This document shows, piece after piece, positions 1-8,700 of a stretch of DNA of 13,709 bases. Each line of letters begins with the position of its first letter. Within the stretch, counting starts at the first letter, position 1. The position numbers and the translations under genes are program-made. The stretch comes from Deferribacteres bacterium. Its GTDB lineage: Bacteria > Nitrospirota > Thermodesulfovibrionia > UBA6902. Where the stretch lies: assembly GCA_013152795.1 (NCBI GenBank), contig JAADFS010000295.1, positions 1 to 13,709 of the forward strand. The letters run 5' to 3'. Below the pieces are notes generated by a model. The model ran no database searches. It was not told where the DNA came from and saw only the letters and a list, made by a program, of their open reading frames with translations.

Positions 1-1643
1 GGCGTGCCGGCAGGTCTGTGCAGGATGTCTCTTTTTCCGTGCCAGAGGGGCAGTGCGTCCTTCTCACAGGCCGGACGGGCTGCGGCAAGAGCACTCTCCT
101 TAAGATGCTCGGCGGCATAATACCACATGAGAGTGCAGGCAGTATGGAAGGCAGGGTGACCGTCAACGGTATTGACACAAGCCGCTCTTCCCTGCCCGTC
201 ATTGCGCAGTATGTGGGTATGGTCTTCCAGAGCCCGGACGACCAGCTCTTCTGCACTACTGTGAGGGACGAAATCTCCTTCGGCCCTGAAAACCTGGGTC
301 TGCCGCGCGAAGAAATTGATAAAAGGGTGAAGGAGTCCCTCTCCATGGTCGGCCTTGAGGGATTTGAGGACAGGCAGGTACAGAGGCTTTCAGGCGGGCA
401 GAAACAGCGCATTGCCATAGCCTCGCAGCTTGCAATGAAACCCGTGGTCCTGGCGCTTGACGAACCCGTCAGCCAGCTCGACCCTGCGGGCACGCAGGAG
501 ATAGCAGGATGCCTCCACGGCCTTAAGCAGAAAGGCATCACCATTGTCATTGTAGAGCACAGGATTGACGATGTGATCGGCATTGCCGACCGCATCATGG
601 TAATGGACGGCGGAAGGATCGTGCTCGATACAGACAGGGGAGACCTTCCACGCCATGTGGAGACTTTTAAAAACCTCGGCCTCAGGGTGCCCGACGCCCT
701 GCGGATTGCAGGCGCAATCTCCCATTGCCTGCCGGGCAACCGGCGCCGTGATGCAAGCGGCGGGATCATGAAACAGCAGCCCTCCCCTGCCCGTCCCAGG
801 CCGGCCCCCCCTACCCCGGCGGAAGGGAGCCGGGGAGAGCTGAACCGCCACAGAAAAAAAATCGTCAGCCTCCGGGATATCTCCTTCACCTATGAGGGCG
901 CAGGCCGGCCAGCGCTCAGGGGGGTCTCCCTTGATATCCACCGGCATGACATAATCGCTGTTCTGGGGCGGAACGGATCAGGCAAGTCCACGCTCCTGAG
1001 CATCCTGTCAGGGCTGAACCGCCCGGATGCAGGCAGTATAAACATGAACGGAATCTCATGCGCGGGCGGCAGCAGTGTGGGTATGGTCTTTCAGAATCCT
1101 GATCTGCAGTTGTTTGAGGACAGCGTACTGGCCGAATTGGAGTTCAGCCGGAAAAACCTCGGTATTCCCGCTGATGTCTGCATGCAACAGAACAGGAGGC
1201 TCCTGCACCTGCTGCGGCTTGAAGGGCTGGAGGATGTACCCCCTCATGCACTCTCAAAGGGGCAGCGCCTGAGGGTGGCGACAGGGGCGGTGCTTGCCAT
1301 GAGGCCCGGGCTTCTCATCCTTGATGAGCCGACGACAGGCCAGAACGAAGAGAATATCAGCAACCTGATCCGTACGATCCGCGAGGAGCCCCGGATAGAG
1401 GCGGTTGTGTTCTGCACACACGATTTTGACACAGCAGCCGGTTTTGCCAACAGGATACTGCTTATGAAAGACGGGATGATCATTGCCGACGGCCCGGTCA
1501 GGGAGGTGCTCGGCAGTGAAGAGCTTCTCGAAGAAGCAGGGCTCCTGCCTCCGTTGCCGCTGATACTTTCCAGAGAGGCGGGTATTGACCCGCCTGTGCT
1601 TACGGTCAACGAATTCCTGGGAGTGTTCAATGGAACTGTCTGA
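1..1643 (+). CDS. ecfA: Energy-coupling factor (ECF) transporter ATPase, two fused ABC domains (5' partial)
   Basis: Cytoplasmic motor of an ECF importer, both ATPase halves in one chain. The frame is open to the window edge and reads Arg-Ala-Gly-Arg-Ser before the GTG at 18. That fits the usual lead into the first beta strands of EcfA, so the real start lies upstream and probably about 20-30 residues are missing. Counting from the GTG, domain 1 has Walker A GRTGCGKST (18-26), the EcfA-typical Q-loop VFQSPDDQLF, signature LSGGQ (124-128), Walker B LALDEP and the H-loop in IVEHR. A proline-rich linker (about 250-275) leads to domain 2, with Walker A GRNGSGKST from 317, VFQNPDLQLF, a changed signature LSKGQ (412-416), LLILDEPTTGQ and FCTHD. 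The paired Q-loops and the SQLDP / TTGQ signatures are those of EcfA1/EcfA2 (CbiO family). The stop overlaps the next gene by 14 nt. The matching EcfT is encoded at the far right of the window. Confidence 0.93.
   Translation, partial: RAGRSVQDVSFSVPEGQCVLLTGRTGCGKSTLLKMLGGIIPHESAGSMEGRVTVNGIDTSRSSLPVIAQYVGMVFQSPDDQLFCTTVRDEISFGPENLGLPREEIDKRVKESLSMVGLEGFEDRQVQRLSGGQKQRIAIASQLAMKPVVLALDEPVSQLDPAGTQEIAGCLHGLKQKGITIVIVEHRIDDVIGIADRIMVMDGGRIVLDTDRGDLPRHVETFKNLGLRVPDALRIAGAISHCLPGNRRRDASGGIMKQQPSPARPRPAPPTPAEGSRGELNRHRKKIVSLRDISFTYEGAGRPALRGVSLDIHRHDIIAVLGRNGSGKSTLLSILSGLNRPDAGSINMNGISCAGGSSVGMVFQNPDLQLFEDSVLAELEFSRKNLGIPADVCMQQNRRLLHLLRLEGLEDVPPHALSKGQRLRVATGAVLAMRPGLLILDEPTTGQNEENISNLIRTIREEPRIEAVVFCTHDFDTAAGFANRILLMKDGMIIADGPVREVLGSEELLEEAGLLPPLPLILSREAGIDPPVLTVNEFLGVFNGTV
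1619..1623 (+). promoter_or_regulatory. Ribosome binding site that sets the chelatase fusion start at 1630
   Basis: GGGAG followed by a 6-nt spacer and the ATG at 1630. It lies inside the end of the ATPase gene. It favours 1630 over the in-frame ATG at 1585, whose extra 15 residues (rich in Arg, Cys and Ser) do not look like a chelatase N-terminus and which would overlap the ATPase gene by 59 nt. Confidence 0.7.
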
Positions 1644-3690
1644 AACCAGATTATCAGAGGAGACTTATTCATACCCGTTTTCTGCAATAGTGGGGCAGGA
1701 AGAGATGAAGCTCGCCCTTGTCCTGAATGCCATAGAGCCGCGCATCGGCGGCGTGCTTGTCAGGGGTGAAAAGGGCACCGCCAAATCAACGGCTGTCAGG
1801 GCGCTGAGGAGGCTTTTGCCCGAGATAAAGGCAGTGGCCGGATGTCCTTATTCATGTGACCCTGACGACAAAGCCCGGTTGTGTCCGGCCTGTGCGGAGA
1901 TGATCAGCTCCGGCAGGCATCCCCGTACTGAAGGCAGGAGGGTCCCCCTCGTCAATCTTCCATTGAATGTAACAGAAGAGATGGTCACCGGCGGCCTGGA
2001 TATGGAGGCTGCCCTCAGGAAGGGCCGGAGGCGGTTTCAGCCGGGGCTCCTTGCGCGGGCAAACAGGGGAATCCTCTACATAGACGAGGTCAACCTGCTG
2101 GATGACCATATAGTGGATATCATCCTTGATGCGGCATCCGGCGGTATCAATATAACAGAGAGGGAGGGCATTTCCCGGCACCATCCCTCCCGTTTTATCC
2201 TTACAGGCACCATGAACCCTGAAGAAGGTGACCTCCGCCCGCAACTGCTCGACCGTTTCGGGCTATGTGTTGAGGTCACGGGTGAGAGGGACATCGAGAG
2301 GCGGGTCGCGCTTATGGAAATGAGAGAGCTTCATGACCGTAACCCGGCCGGGTTTCTCTCACTGCACATGAGGAAGGACATGGAGATTTCGGCGCGGATA
2401 ATCAGGGCGCGCCGCGCAATTGCTGAAGTGATGTTCCCCGAGTACCTGTCGGGGCTTGTCTCTGAGCTCTGCCTTCAGAACAATGTGGCCGGACACAGGG
2501 CGGACATTGTCATCAGATACGCAGCCAGGGCGCTTGCGGCATTTGAATGCCGCAGAGAGGTAACGGCCCGTGACATAAGCACGGTCGCGGATATGGCGCT
2601 GGTGCACCGCAGGAGGGATGCCCTTCCACCGCCTCGGGCAAACGGCAATCAGGAGAGGCAGGGGGATGATAATGATGACACAAAGGACAACAGCACCGGT
2701 GAAGAAGACAATTCCGGCAACCGGCCTGAAAGCAGCAGCAACCCCGCTCAAAATGATGAACCCGACAATATGGCGGAGGAGTTTCCCGCCCCCATGCGCG
2801 GCACTGAAAAACCCGGAGATGCTGAGGAGGAGCGGGGGGCTTCTGAAGAGGTGTTTGAACCCGCCGGCACATTCAGGGTGCGCGGATTCAGGCAGGAGAA
2901 AGACCGCATTTTGCGCCGCGGTTCCGGCAGGCGCTCAAGGACAAGGACCGCACAGAAGACGGGCAGGTATGTAAAGAGTATCCCCGGCGGCAGGTATCCT
3001 GATATAGCGCTTGACGCCACTATCAGGGCCGCGGCCCCGTACCAGCGGCAGAGAAAGAAGCAGGATGGTATGGCGCTCAGCATCCGCAGGGATGACATCC
3101 GGAGGAAGGTGAGGGAAAAGCGGATCGGGAATTTCCTGCTCTTTCTGGTTGATGCCAGCGGTTCAATGGGTGTGAGGGCGCGCATGGCGGCTACAAAGGG
3201 AGCAATACTCTCCCTGCTCATGGATGCCTACCAGAAGAGGGACAGGGTCGCGATGGTGACCTTCAGGCGTAAAGGGGCTGTTGTCAGTCTTCCGCCCACA
3301 TCCTCCGTTGAACTGGCGGCGAGGTATCTCAGGGAGATGCCCGTGGGAGGGCGCACACCCCTGGCGGACGGGCTCGTCAAGGGTTTCAGACTGCTGAGGG
3401 CGCATCTCCTGAAGGAACCCTCAGCCCGTCCCGTGGCGATAATCGTTACGGACGGAAGGGCGAATGTGTCAACAGGCAGCGGCATTGCCCCGCATGATGA
3501 GGCGCTGGTTATTGCTGAAAGAATGGCGCATGAGGAAAGGATAAAGTTTGTGGTGGTGGACACGGAAGAGCCGGGAATAATGAAGTTCGGATTTGCTGCA
3601 GGGCTTGCCGCTGCACTGGGCGCGGAATACTTCCGCACCGAAGACCTCAGGGCAGGCGACCTTGTGGATATAGTGAGGAGGAGATTGTAA
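1630..3690 (+). CDS. Chelatase AAA+/vWA subunit, ChlI-ChlD fusion
   Basis: ATP-dependent motor of a CobN/BchH-type metal chelatase, about 686 aa. It carries both the AAA+ module of ChlI/BchI and the von Willebrand A module of ChlD/BchD. The AAA+ part opens with YPFSAIVGQE, then Walker A GEKGTAKST (46-54), a cysteine cluster CPYSC...CPAC, Walker B ILYIDEVN (Asp152, Glu153), and TMNPEEGDLRPQLLDRFGL, which holds sensor and arginine-finger residues. A long acidic, Asn/Pro-rich linker (roughly 335-430) follows, then a basic stretch. The C-terminal vWA domain has a complete MIDAS: DASGS (508-512), Thr576 in GGRTP, and Asp608 in VTDGR. In this family the MIDAS domain contacts the large subunit. The linker and fused architecture are normal for bacterial ChlD. 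Start at 1630 is chosen from its RBS. The gene overlaps the ATPase by 14 nt and shares one base with the next gene (TAATG). The metal is not predictable from this subunit. Confidence 0.93.
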   Translation: MELSETRLSEETYSYPFSAIVGQEEMKLALVLNAIEPRIGGVLVRGEKGTAKSTAVRALRRLLPEIKAVAGCPYSCDPDDKARLCPACAEMISSGRHPRTEGRRVPLVNLPLNVTEEMVTGGLDMEAALRKGRRRFQPGLLARANRGILYIDEVNLLDDHIVDIILDAASGGINITEREGISRHHPSRFILTGTMNPEEGDLRPQLLDRFGLCVEVTGERDIERRVALMEMRELHDRNPAGFLSLHMRKDMEISARIIRARRAIAEVMFPEYLSGLVSELCLQNNVAGHRADIVIRYAARALAAFECRREVTARDISTVADMALVHRRRDALPPPRANGNQERQGDDNDDTKDNSTGEEDNSGNRPESSSNPAQNDEPDNMAEEFPAPMRGTEKPGDAEEERGASEEVFEPAGTFRVRGFRQEKDRILRRGSGRRSRTRTAQKTGRYVKSIPGGRYPDIALDATIRAAAPYQRQRKKQDGMALSIRRDDIRRKVREKRIGNFLLFLVDASGSMGVRARMAATKGAILSLLMDAYQKRDRVAMVTFRRKGAVVSLPPTSSVELAARYLREMPVGGRTPLADGLVKGFRLLRAHLLKEPSARPVAIIVTDGRANVSTGSGIAPHDEALVIAERMAHEERIKFVVVDTEEPGIMKFGFAAGLAAALGAEYFRTEDLRAGDLVDIVRRRL
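3675..3683 (+). promoter_or_regulatory. Strong ribosome binding site for the second AAA+ gene
   Basis: GAGGAGGAG with a 6-nt spacer to the ATG at 3690. It lies in the last codons of the ChlI-ChlD gene, so the second AAA+ protein is probably made by translational coupling. Confidence 0.65.
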
Positions 3691-4724
3691 TGGAGGGAAG
3701 AATTGTCTATCCGTTTTCAGCAATAGTCGGACAGGAGATGATGAAGCTTGCGCTCATCCTGAATATCATTGATTCCCGTATATCGGGTGTGCTTATACGT
3801 GGTGAGAAGGGGACGGCAAAGTCAACGGCGGTCAGGGCGCTGGCAGACATACTGCCCGTGATTGAAGTGGTCAGCGGATGCCCGTTTCAACTGCTGCCGG
3901 GTGAGGAGCGGGAGGTATGCCGGCACTGCGGCAACAGGGATTGCAGTGAACGGATTGTCTCGGGAAAACCCGTGGAGGTTACAAGGCGGAAGGTCAGGGT
4001 GGTGGACCTGCCTGTGGGTGCCACCGAGGACCGTGTGGTCGGGACAATGGACCTGGAGCATGCCCTGAAAAAGGGAGAGAAACGGTTTGAACCGGGCATC
4101 CTTGCGGCGGCACACAGGGGGATTCTCTATGTTGATGAGATCAATCTCCTTGACGACCATGTGGTGGATGTGCTGCTTGACTCCGCCGCAATGGGGATCA
4201 ATACAGTGGAACGGGAAGGAGTCTCTTTTACACATCCCGCCCGTTTCACTCTGGTGGGCACAATGAACCCTGAGGAGGGGGAACTCAGGCCCCAGCTCCT
4301 CGACAGGTTCGGCCTGTGCGTGGGCATCGAGGGCATCCGTAACAGTTCCGAAAGGGTGGAGGTGATGGAGAGGCGGATCGCCTTTGAAGACGACCCTGAT
4401 GGTTTCTGCCTGAAATGGAAAGAGGAGTCCGCCAAAACAGCAGAACGTATCAGGCAGGCGGTAAGCCTCTGCCCCCGCGTGAAGGCCGGAAGGGACAGAC
4501 TCTTCAGCATAGCAAGGCGCTGCGTGGAGGCGGGCGTTGACGGCCACAGGGCTGATATTATCACCCTGAAGACCGCGAGGGCGCTTGCTGCATGGAACGG
4601 ACGGGGCGAAGTGACGGAGGAGGATATAGACGTTGCAGCGCAGCTTGCCCTGCCGCACCGCATGAGACGCCTGCCTTTCGAGGAGATGGGAGAGCCCGCA
4701 AGGGGCCGGGGGGCGCGTGCGTGA
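3690..4724 (+). CDS. chlI: Chelatase AAA+ ATPase subunit, ChlI/BchI-type (stand-alone)
   Basis: 344-aa AAA+ ATPase of the Mg-chelatase ChlI/BchI family, normal length for a stand-alone I subunit. It begins YPFSAIVGQE, then Walker A GEKGTAKST (38-46), Walker B ILYVDEIN (Asp149, Glu150), and TMNPEEGELRPQLLDRFGL, which is nearly identical to the matching segment in the upstream fusion protein. A C-terminal helical lid ends near ALPHRMRR. There is no vWA domain. It is clearly a tandem paralogue of the AAA+ half of the preceding gene and could form mixed rings with it, as ChlI does with ChlD. The early cysteine cluster differs: only the first Cys of the CxxxC pair is kept, and CRHC is followed by another Cys four residues later. 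The start is set by a good RBS and the TAATG overlap. Confidence 0.94.
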   Translation: MEGRIVYPFSAIVGQEMMKLALILNIIDSRISGVLIRGEKGTAKSTAVRALADILPVIEVVSGCPFQLLPGEEREVCRHCGNRDCSERIVSGKPVEVTRRKVRVVDLPVGATEDRVVGTMDLEHALKKGEKRFEPGILAAAHRGILYVDEINLLDDHVVDVLLDSAAMGINTVEREGVSFTHPARFTLVGTMNPEEGELRPQLLDRFGLCVGIEGIRNSSERVEVMERRIAFEDDPDGFCLKWKEESAKTAERIRQAVSLCPRVKAGRDRLFSIARRCVEAGVDGHRADIITLKTARALAAWNGRGEVTEEDIDVAAQLALPHRMRRLPFEEMGEPARGRGARA

Positions 4725-5743
4725 CGGGTAATATGAATATTGCGTTCCTTGTCCTCATGCTTACCGGCAGGTGCAACCTGCACTGCCGCTACTGTTATGT
4801 TGATGCAGGCGCTGACGGCATGGACATGTCCGAAGAGACCGCCTTCAGGGCAATAGACCTGTTCGTGCCCCCCACAGGTGCAGTAACTGTTGAGCTGTCA
4901 GGCGGTGAACCACTGCTCCGCTTCGACCTGATAAGGAAAATCGTGGAGTATGCCGGCGCTGTCAATCCAGGTGTCCGTTTTGCCATCCAGACAAACGGCA
5001 CACTTCTCGACCCCCGCAAACTGCGGTATCTCTGGACACAGCGCATAGGAACAGGGCTCAGCATGGACGGAATCCCTGATGTAAACGAGTCCCTGCGCGG
5101 AGGCTCGGCAGGTGTGCTCAGGGCCCTCAGGCTCATGGAAGAGTCAGGAACGGGTGTCAACATTACCGTGGTGCTGACAAAAGAGAATATCGAAAAACTG
5201 CCGCAATTTCTTCTCTTTTCCGCAGGGTTTTCCTGCGTGAGGGTAATAAACCTCGACATCCTCCGCCCGCTGGGCCGTGCCGTAAACACCGGGCTCGTAC
5301 CTGAAAGGGGGCAGATTACAGGCATGGTTGAAGGCATGTTCAGAATGCTTTCATTTATTAATGAAAGGCGGTTCCCGCCCCTGAAGGTAAGGGAGATCGC
5401 ACAGGCACAGAGGCGGAGGAACGACAAAGAGGCAAGGCCTTATTGCCATGGGGCCGCCGGCGAGGCGGTTGCGGTAACCCCTGACGGCAGGCTGTTTCCA
5501 TGTGCCTCGCTCATGGGCATGGATCAATATCAGGCAGGGACTGTATGGGAACCTGACCTCTCACGTATCGGCGCACTGGTACAGACGCCGGTATATCCTG
5601 AAAGATGCATGAGCTGCCGGTTGAGCCGGGTCTGCCGGGGCGGCTGCCCCTCGCGCAGGGTCTCTATCACAGGGGACATGAAAAGTATATGTGATATTGA
5701 ATGCCATATGCGGAAGGAGATATGGAGGAGGATTGCGGAATGA
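4721..5743 (+). CDS. Radical SAM protein with SPASM-type cysteine-rich C-terminus
   Basis: About 340 aa. Just after the start comes the radical SAM motif CNLHCRYC (Cys18, Cys22, Cys25), which binds the 4Fe-4S cluster that cleaves S-adenosylmethionine. The GGEP motif (near residue 60) is the usual SAM-binding element. The C-terminus has CHGAAG, a DGRLFPC turn, CMSC, VCRGGC and CDIEC, the spacing of a SPASM domain that normally holds one or two extra 4Fe-4S clusters. SPASM proteins mostly modify peptides or proteins, or take part in cofactor maturation (anSME, PqqE, AlbA types). No short precursor peptide gene is seen beside it. The start is uncertain: GTG 4721 gives the common 4-nt GTGA overlap, while ATG 4733 would start four residues later. 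Both have weak Shine-Dalgarno sites, and the ATG at 4592 would overlap the AAA+ gene by 133 nt. Its substrate is unknown; the operon suggests the chelatase product, the chelatase itself or a surface protein. Confidence 0.9.
   Translation: MTGNMNIAFLVLMLTGRCNLHCRYCYVDAGADGMDMSEETAFRAIDLFVPPTGAVTVELSGGEPLLRFDLIRKIVEYAGAVNPGVRFAIQTNGTLLDPRKLRYLWTQRIGTGLSMDGIPDVNESLRGGSAGVLRALRLMEESGTGVNITVVLTKENIEKLPQFLLFSAGFSCVRVINLDILRPLGRAVNTGLVPERGQITGMVEGMFRMLSFINERRFPPLKVREIAQAQRRRNDKEARPYCHGAAGEAVAVTPDGRLFPCASLMGMDQYQAGTVWEPDLSRIGALVQTPVYPERCMSCRLSRVCRGGCPSRRVSITGDMKSICDIECHMRKEIWRRIAE
5724..5730 (+). promoter_or_regulatory. Ribosome binding site for the CobN-type subunit
   Basis: GGAGGAG, 9 nt before the ATG at 5740, inside the end of the radical SAM gene. 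It supports 5740 (ATGA overlap with the upstream stop) over the in-frame ATG at 5701. Confidence 0.65.
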
Positions 5744-8700
5744 AAAAGATAAAGACAGTTGTAATTAATGCCACTGGCACAGGGATGATCAGCATGGCCG
5801 GGGCATTCCGCCGGATAGAACAGGAATATCCCGGGTGCATGGAACTGCATGCACGGACAAATGACGACCTCTTTGACTCAAAGATGATGGAACGTTTCAT
5901 CCCCTGCCTTCAGACAGCGGACTGTGTAATCGTGATACTCCACGGCGGCAGAAAGTCATTCAGGTTTTTTGACCGGCTGATTGAGGCATCACGCAATGCC
6001 GTTGTGTTCATCCAGCCCGGCGATGAAGACGAGATGTCCCTCTCTGCAAGATACTCCACGGAATACGGCAGTGATCACTTTAACGAGATGGCGCGCTTTA
6101 TCAGGTTCGGAGGCAGGGATAACTGGACGAATCTCCTGAGGAGCCTGATAAAAAGGTTCTCGGGAGAGGACATACCCTATGACCCGCCTGAGAAGATGCC
6201 CTGTGAGGGAATATATCATCCGCGCACAGGTGTTTCCCTGTCGCTTGACGAATACCTGGACTCACAGGGCACATCGCTGAAAGTGCTTGAAGACAAAAAG
6301 ACCCCCGTGATGGGTATCTGGTTTTATCAGGGTTATTATGTGGACGGCAACCTGGACTTTGTGGACAGCCTTGTCAATGAGATAGAAAGGCAGGGTGGCT
6401 TCCCCATTGCATGTTTTTACAACCGCTTCCCTGACAGGATTCTGAACAACAGGGACCCCGGGTGGGTGGTGGAGAACTTTTTCCAGGTGGACGGTAAGAC
6501 CATTATCCATGTGCTGCTGAGCTGCATGGTCTTTTCAATAAGGCTCACCCTCCCGGAGTTCGGCGGAGTCTATGAAAAACTCGGCGTGCCCGTTCTTCAG
6601 GCGATTACCCTGTTTACGACCCGCAGGAACTGGAAAGAGACGGAACAGGGGGCAACACCCATGGATGTCTGCATAAGCGCGGCCCAGCCCGAGTTTGACG
6701 GCATCCTTATCACCGTGCCCGTCTCAACAAGGGATGCAGCGGAACAGGATAAGCTTACAGGCGCAACGCTGCTGAGGAATATGCCTGTTGAGGAACGGAT
6801 AAGAAAGGTCGTGGGCCTTGCAGGGAAGTGGGCCATGCTCGGGATAAAACCCAATGCTGAAAAAAAGGTGGCGATCATCTTTCACAACTACCCACCGCGC
6901 GATGACCGCATCGGATGCGCTGCAGGGCTTGATTCATTTGAGAGCGTGAAAAATATTCTCAACAGGCTGAAAGAGGAAGGCTATTACGTCGAACGGGAGT
7001 ATGCCTCAGGCGATGACCTTGCCCGGGAGATACTCGACGGCGTTACCGCCGACAGGCGATGGCTCACCCCTGAGAGGATGGCGCGGAAGGCGGTCGACCG
7101 TATAGAACCCGCACAGTACACGGCATGGCATAAAAGCCTGCCTGAAAAGAACAGGAGACATATGGCGGAGGACTGGGGCGGGATACCCGGCGGACTGTTT
7201 GTCCATGAAAACGACGTAATGGTCAACGGCATTATCAACGGCAATGTATACATAGGCATCCAGCCGCCGAGGGGTTTTGTCGAGCAGCCTGAGAAGATAC
7301 ATGACCCGCACCTTGCGCCGGCTCATCATTACATATTCCATTACAGGTGGATAAGGGATGTGTTCGGGGCGGATGCAGTGCTGCACATCGGCAAGCACGG
7401 CTCTCTCGAGTGGCTGCCCGGCAAGTCCCTGGCGCTCTCAGAAGAGTGCTATCCCGACATATCCATCATGGACCTGCCGAACATCTATCCGTATATCATC
7501 AATGACCCCGGTGAGGGGACACAGGCAAAGCGCCGCTCCTATGCCTGTATAGTCGACCACCTGATCCCTGTTATGACCAATGCCGGCAGGTATGAGGAAC
7601 TGGAAAAGGTTGATGCAAAGATACTCGAGTACATCCAGACAAAATCAATGAACCCTGAAAGGCTGCCCGTGCTCAGGAAGGAGATATGGCAACTCGCCGC
7701 AGGAGAGAATCTTCACTCCGATGTAGAGGTCTCCGAGGATGAGGCATTGTCGGACTTTGACGGCTTTGTGGAGCGGCTGCATTCGTACATCTCCGAGGTG
7801 GCGGACACTGCCGTCAATGACGGCCTGCACATAATGGGTATCGTGCCTGAGGGAGAAAGGCTCGCAGAGCTCATCACGCAACTGGTGCGGATCAAAAACG
7901 GGGATGTCCCCTCCCTGAGGGAGGCGATTGCAAGGCTGTGGGGATACGATTATGACCGTCTCCTCCGGCACAGGGCAGAGGCAGACCCCACGGGCCGTTT
8001 TCCCACCAATGCCGTTGCAATAACAGAGATACACAGGGCGGCCCTGGAAACAGCAAGGGCTGTAACAGAGGGCGGCAGGCCCGCCCTGGCGGATGAAAGC
8101 CATGAGGTGAGCAGGGTGGTGGAATTCATCAGGGACGTTGTGCTGCCCAGACTCCGGCAGACCACCGGGGAGACAGACGCAGTATCCGCCGCCCTTTCAG
8201 GGAGGCATGTGCTTCCCGGCGGCAGCGGCGCACCCACCCGGGGCATGGTGGACATCCTGCCCACGGGAAGGAATTTCTTCTCGGTCGACCCCTTCAGGAT
8301 TCCCTCCCCCACTGCCTGGGCCACAGGGAAGGCCCTCGGAGACGCACTGGTGGAGAGACATATGAATGATACAGGCAGGCCCCCGGAGAGCATCGGCATG
8401 GTCATCTGGGGCAGCCCGACCATGCGCACAATGGGGGAGGACATTGCTGAGGCGTTTTATCTCATGGGTGTGAAGCCTGTATGGAATGAAAGGAACGGGC
8501 GCATTGAAGGGCTTGAGGTTATCCCTGCGCGGGAATTGAAATTCCCGCGTGTGGATGTGACCTTCAGGACATCGGGTTTTTTCAGGGACTCCTTTCCCAA
8601 CCTCATGGAACTGCTTGATGAGGCCGTGGCAATGGCGGCTGCTCTCAAAGAGCCTGTTGAGAAGAATTTCTTAAGAAAACACGTACAGACAGAGGCTGAA

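Noticed and set aside
1585..1629. Upstream in-frame start for the ChlI-ChlD fusion
   Set aside because: It lacks a good RBS and would overlap the ATPase gene by 59 nt. The ATG at 1630 has GGGAG at a 6-nt spacing.
3822..4658. 278-codon open frame on the minus strand
   Set aside because: It lies wholly inside the well-supported ChlI-type gene. Its translation is rich in His, Pro and Cys without a recognisable domain, and similar antisense frames occur opposite the paralogous upstream gene. It is a shadow of GC-rich coding sequence.
4592..4720. Upstream in-frame start for the radical SAM gene
   Set aside because: It would overlap the AAA+ gene by 133 nt and add an Arg/Gly/Pro-rich leader that looks like out-of-frame reading. 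Radical SAM proteins of this type usually begin a few residues before the Cys motif.
8528..8549. Rho-independent terminator at the inverted repeat
   Set aside because: No T-run follows the stem, and it lies in the middle of an intact gene.
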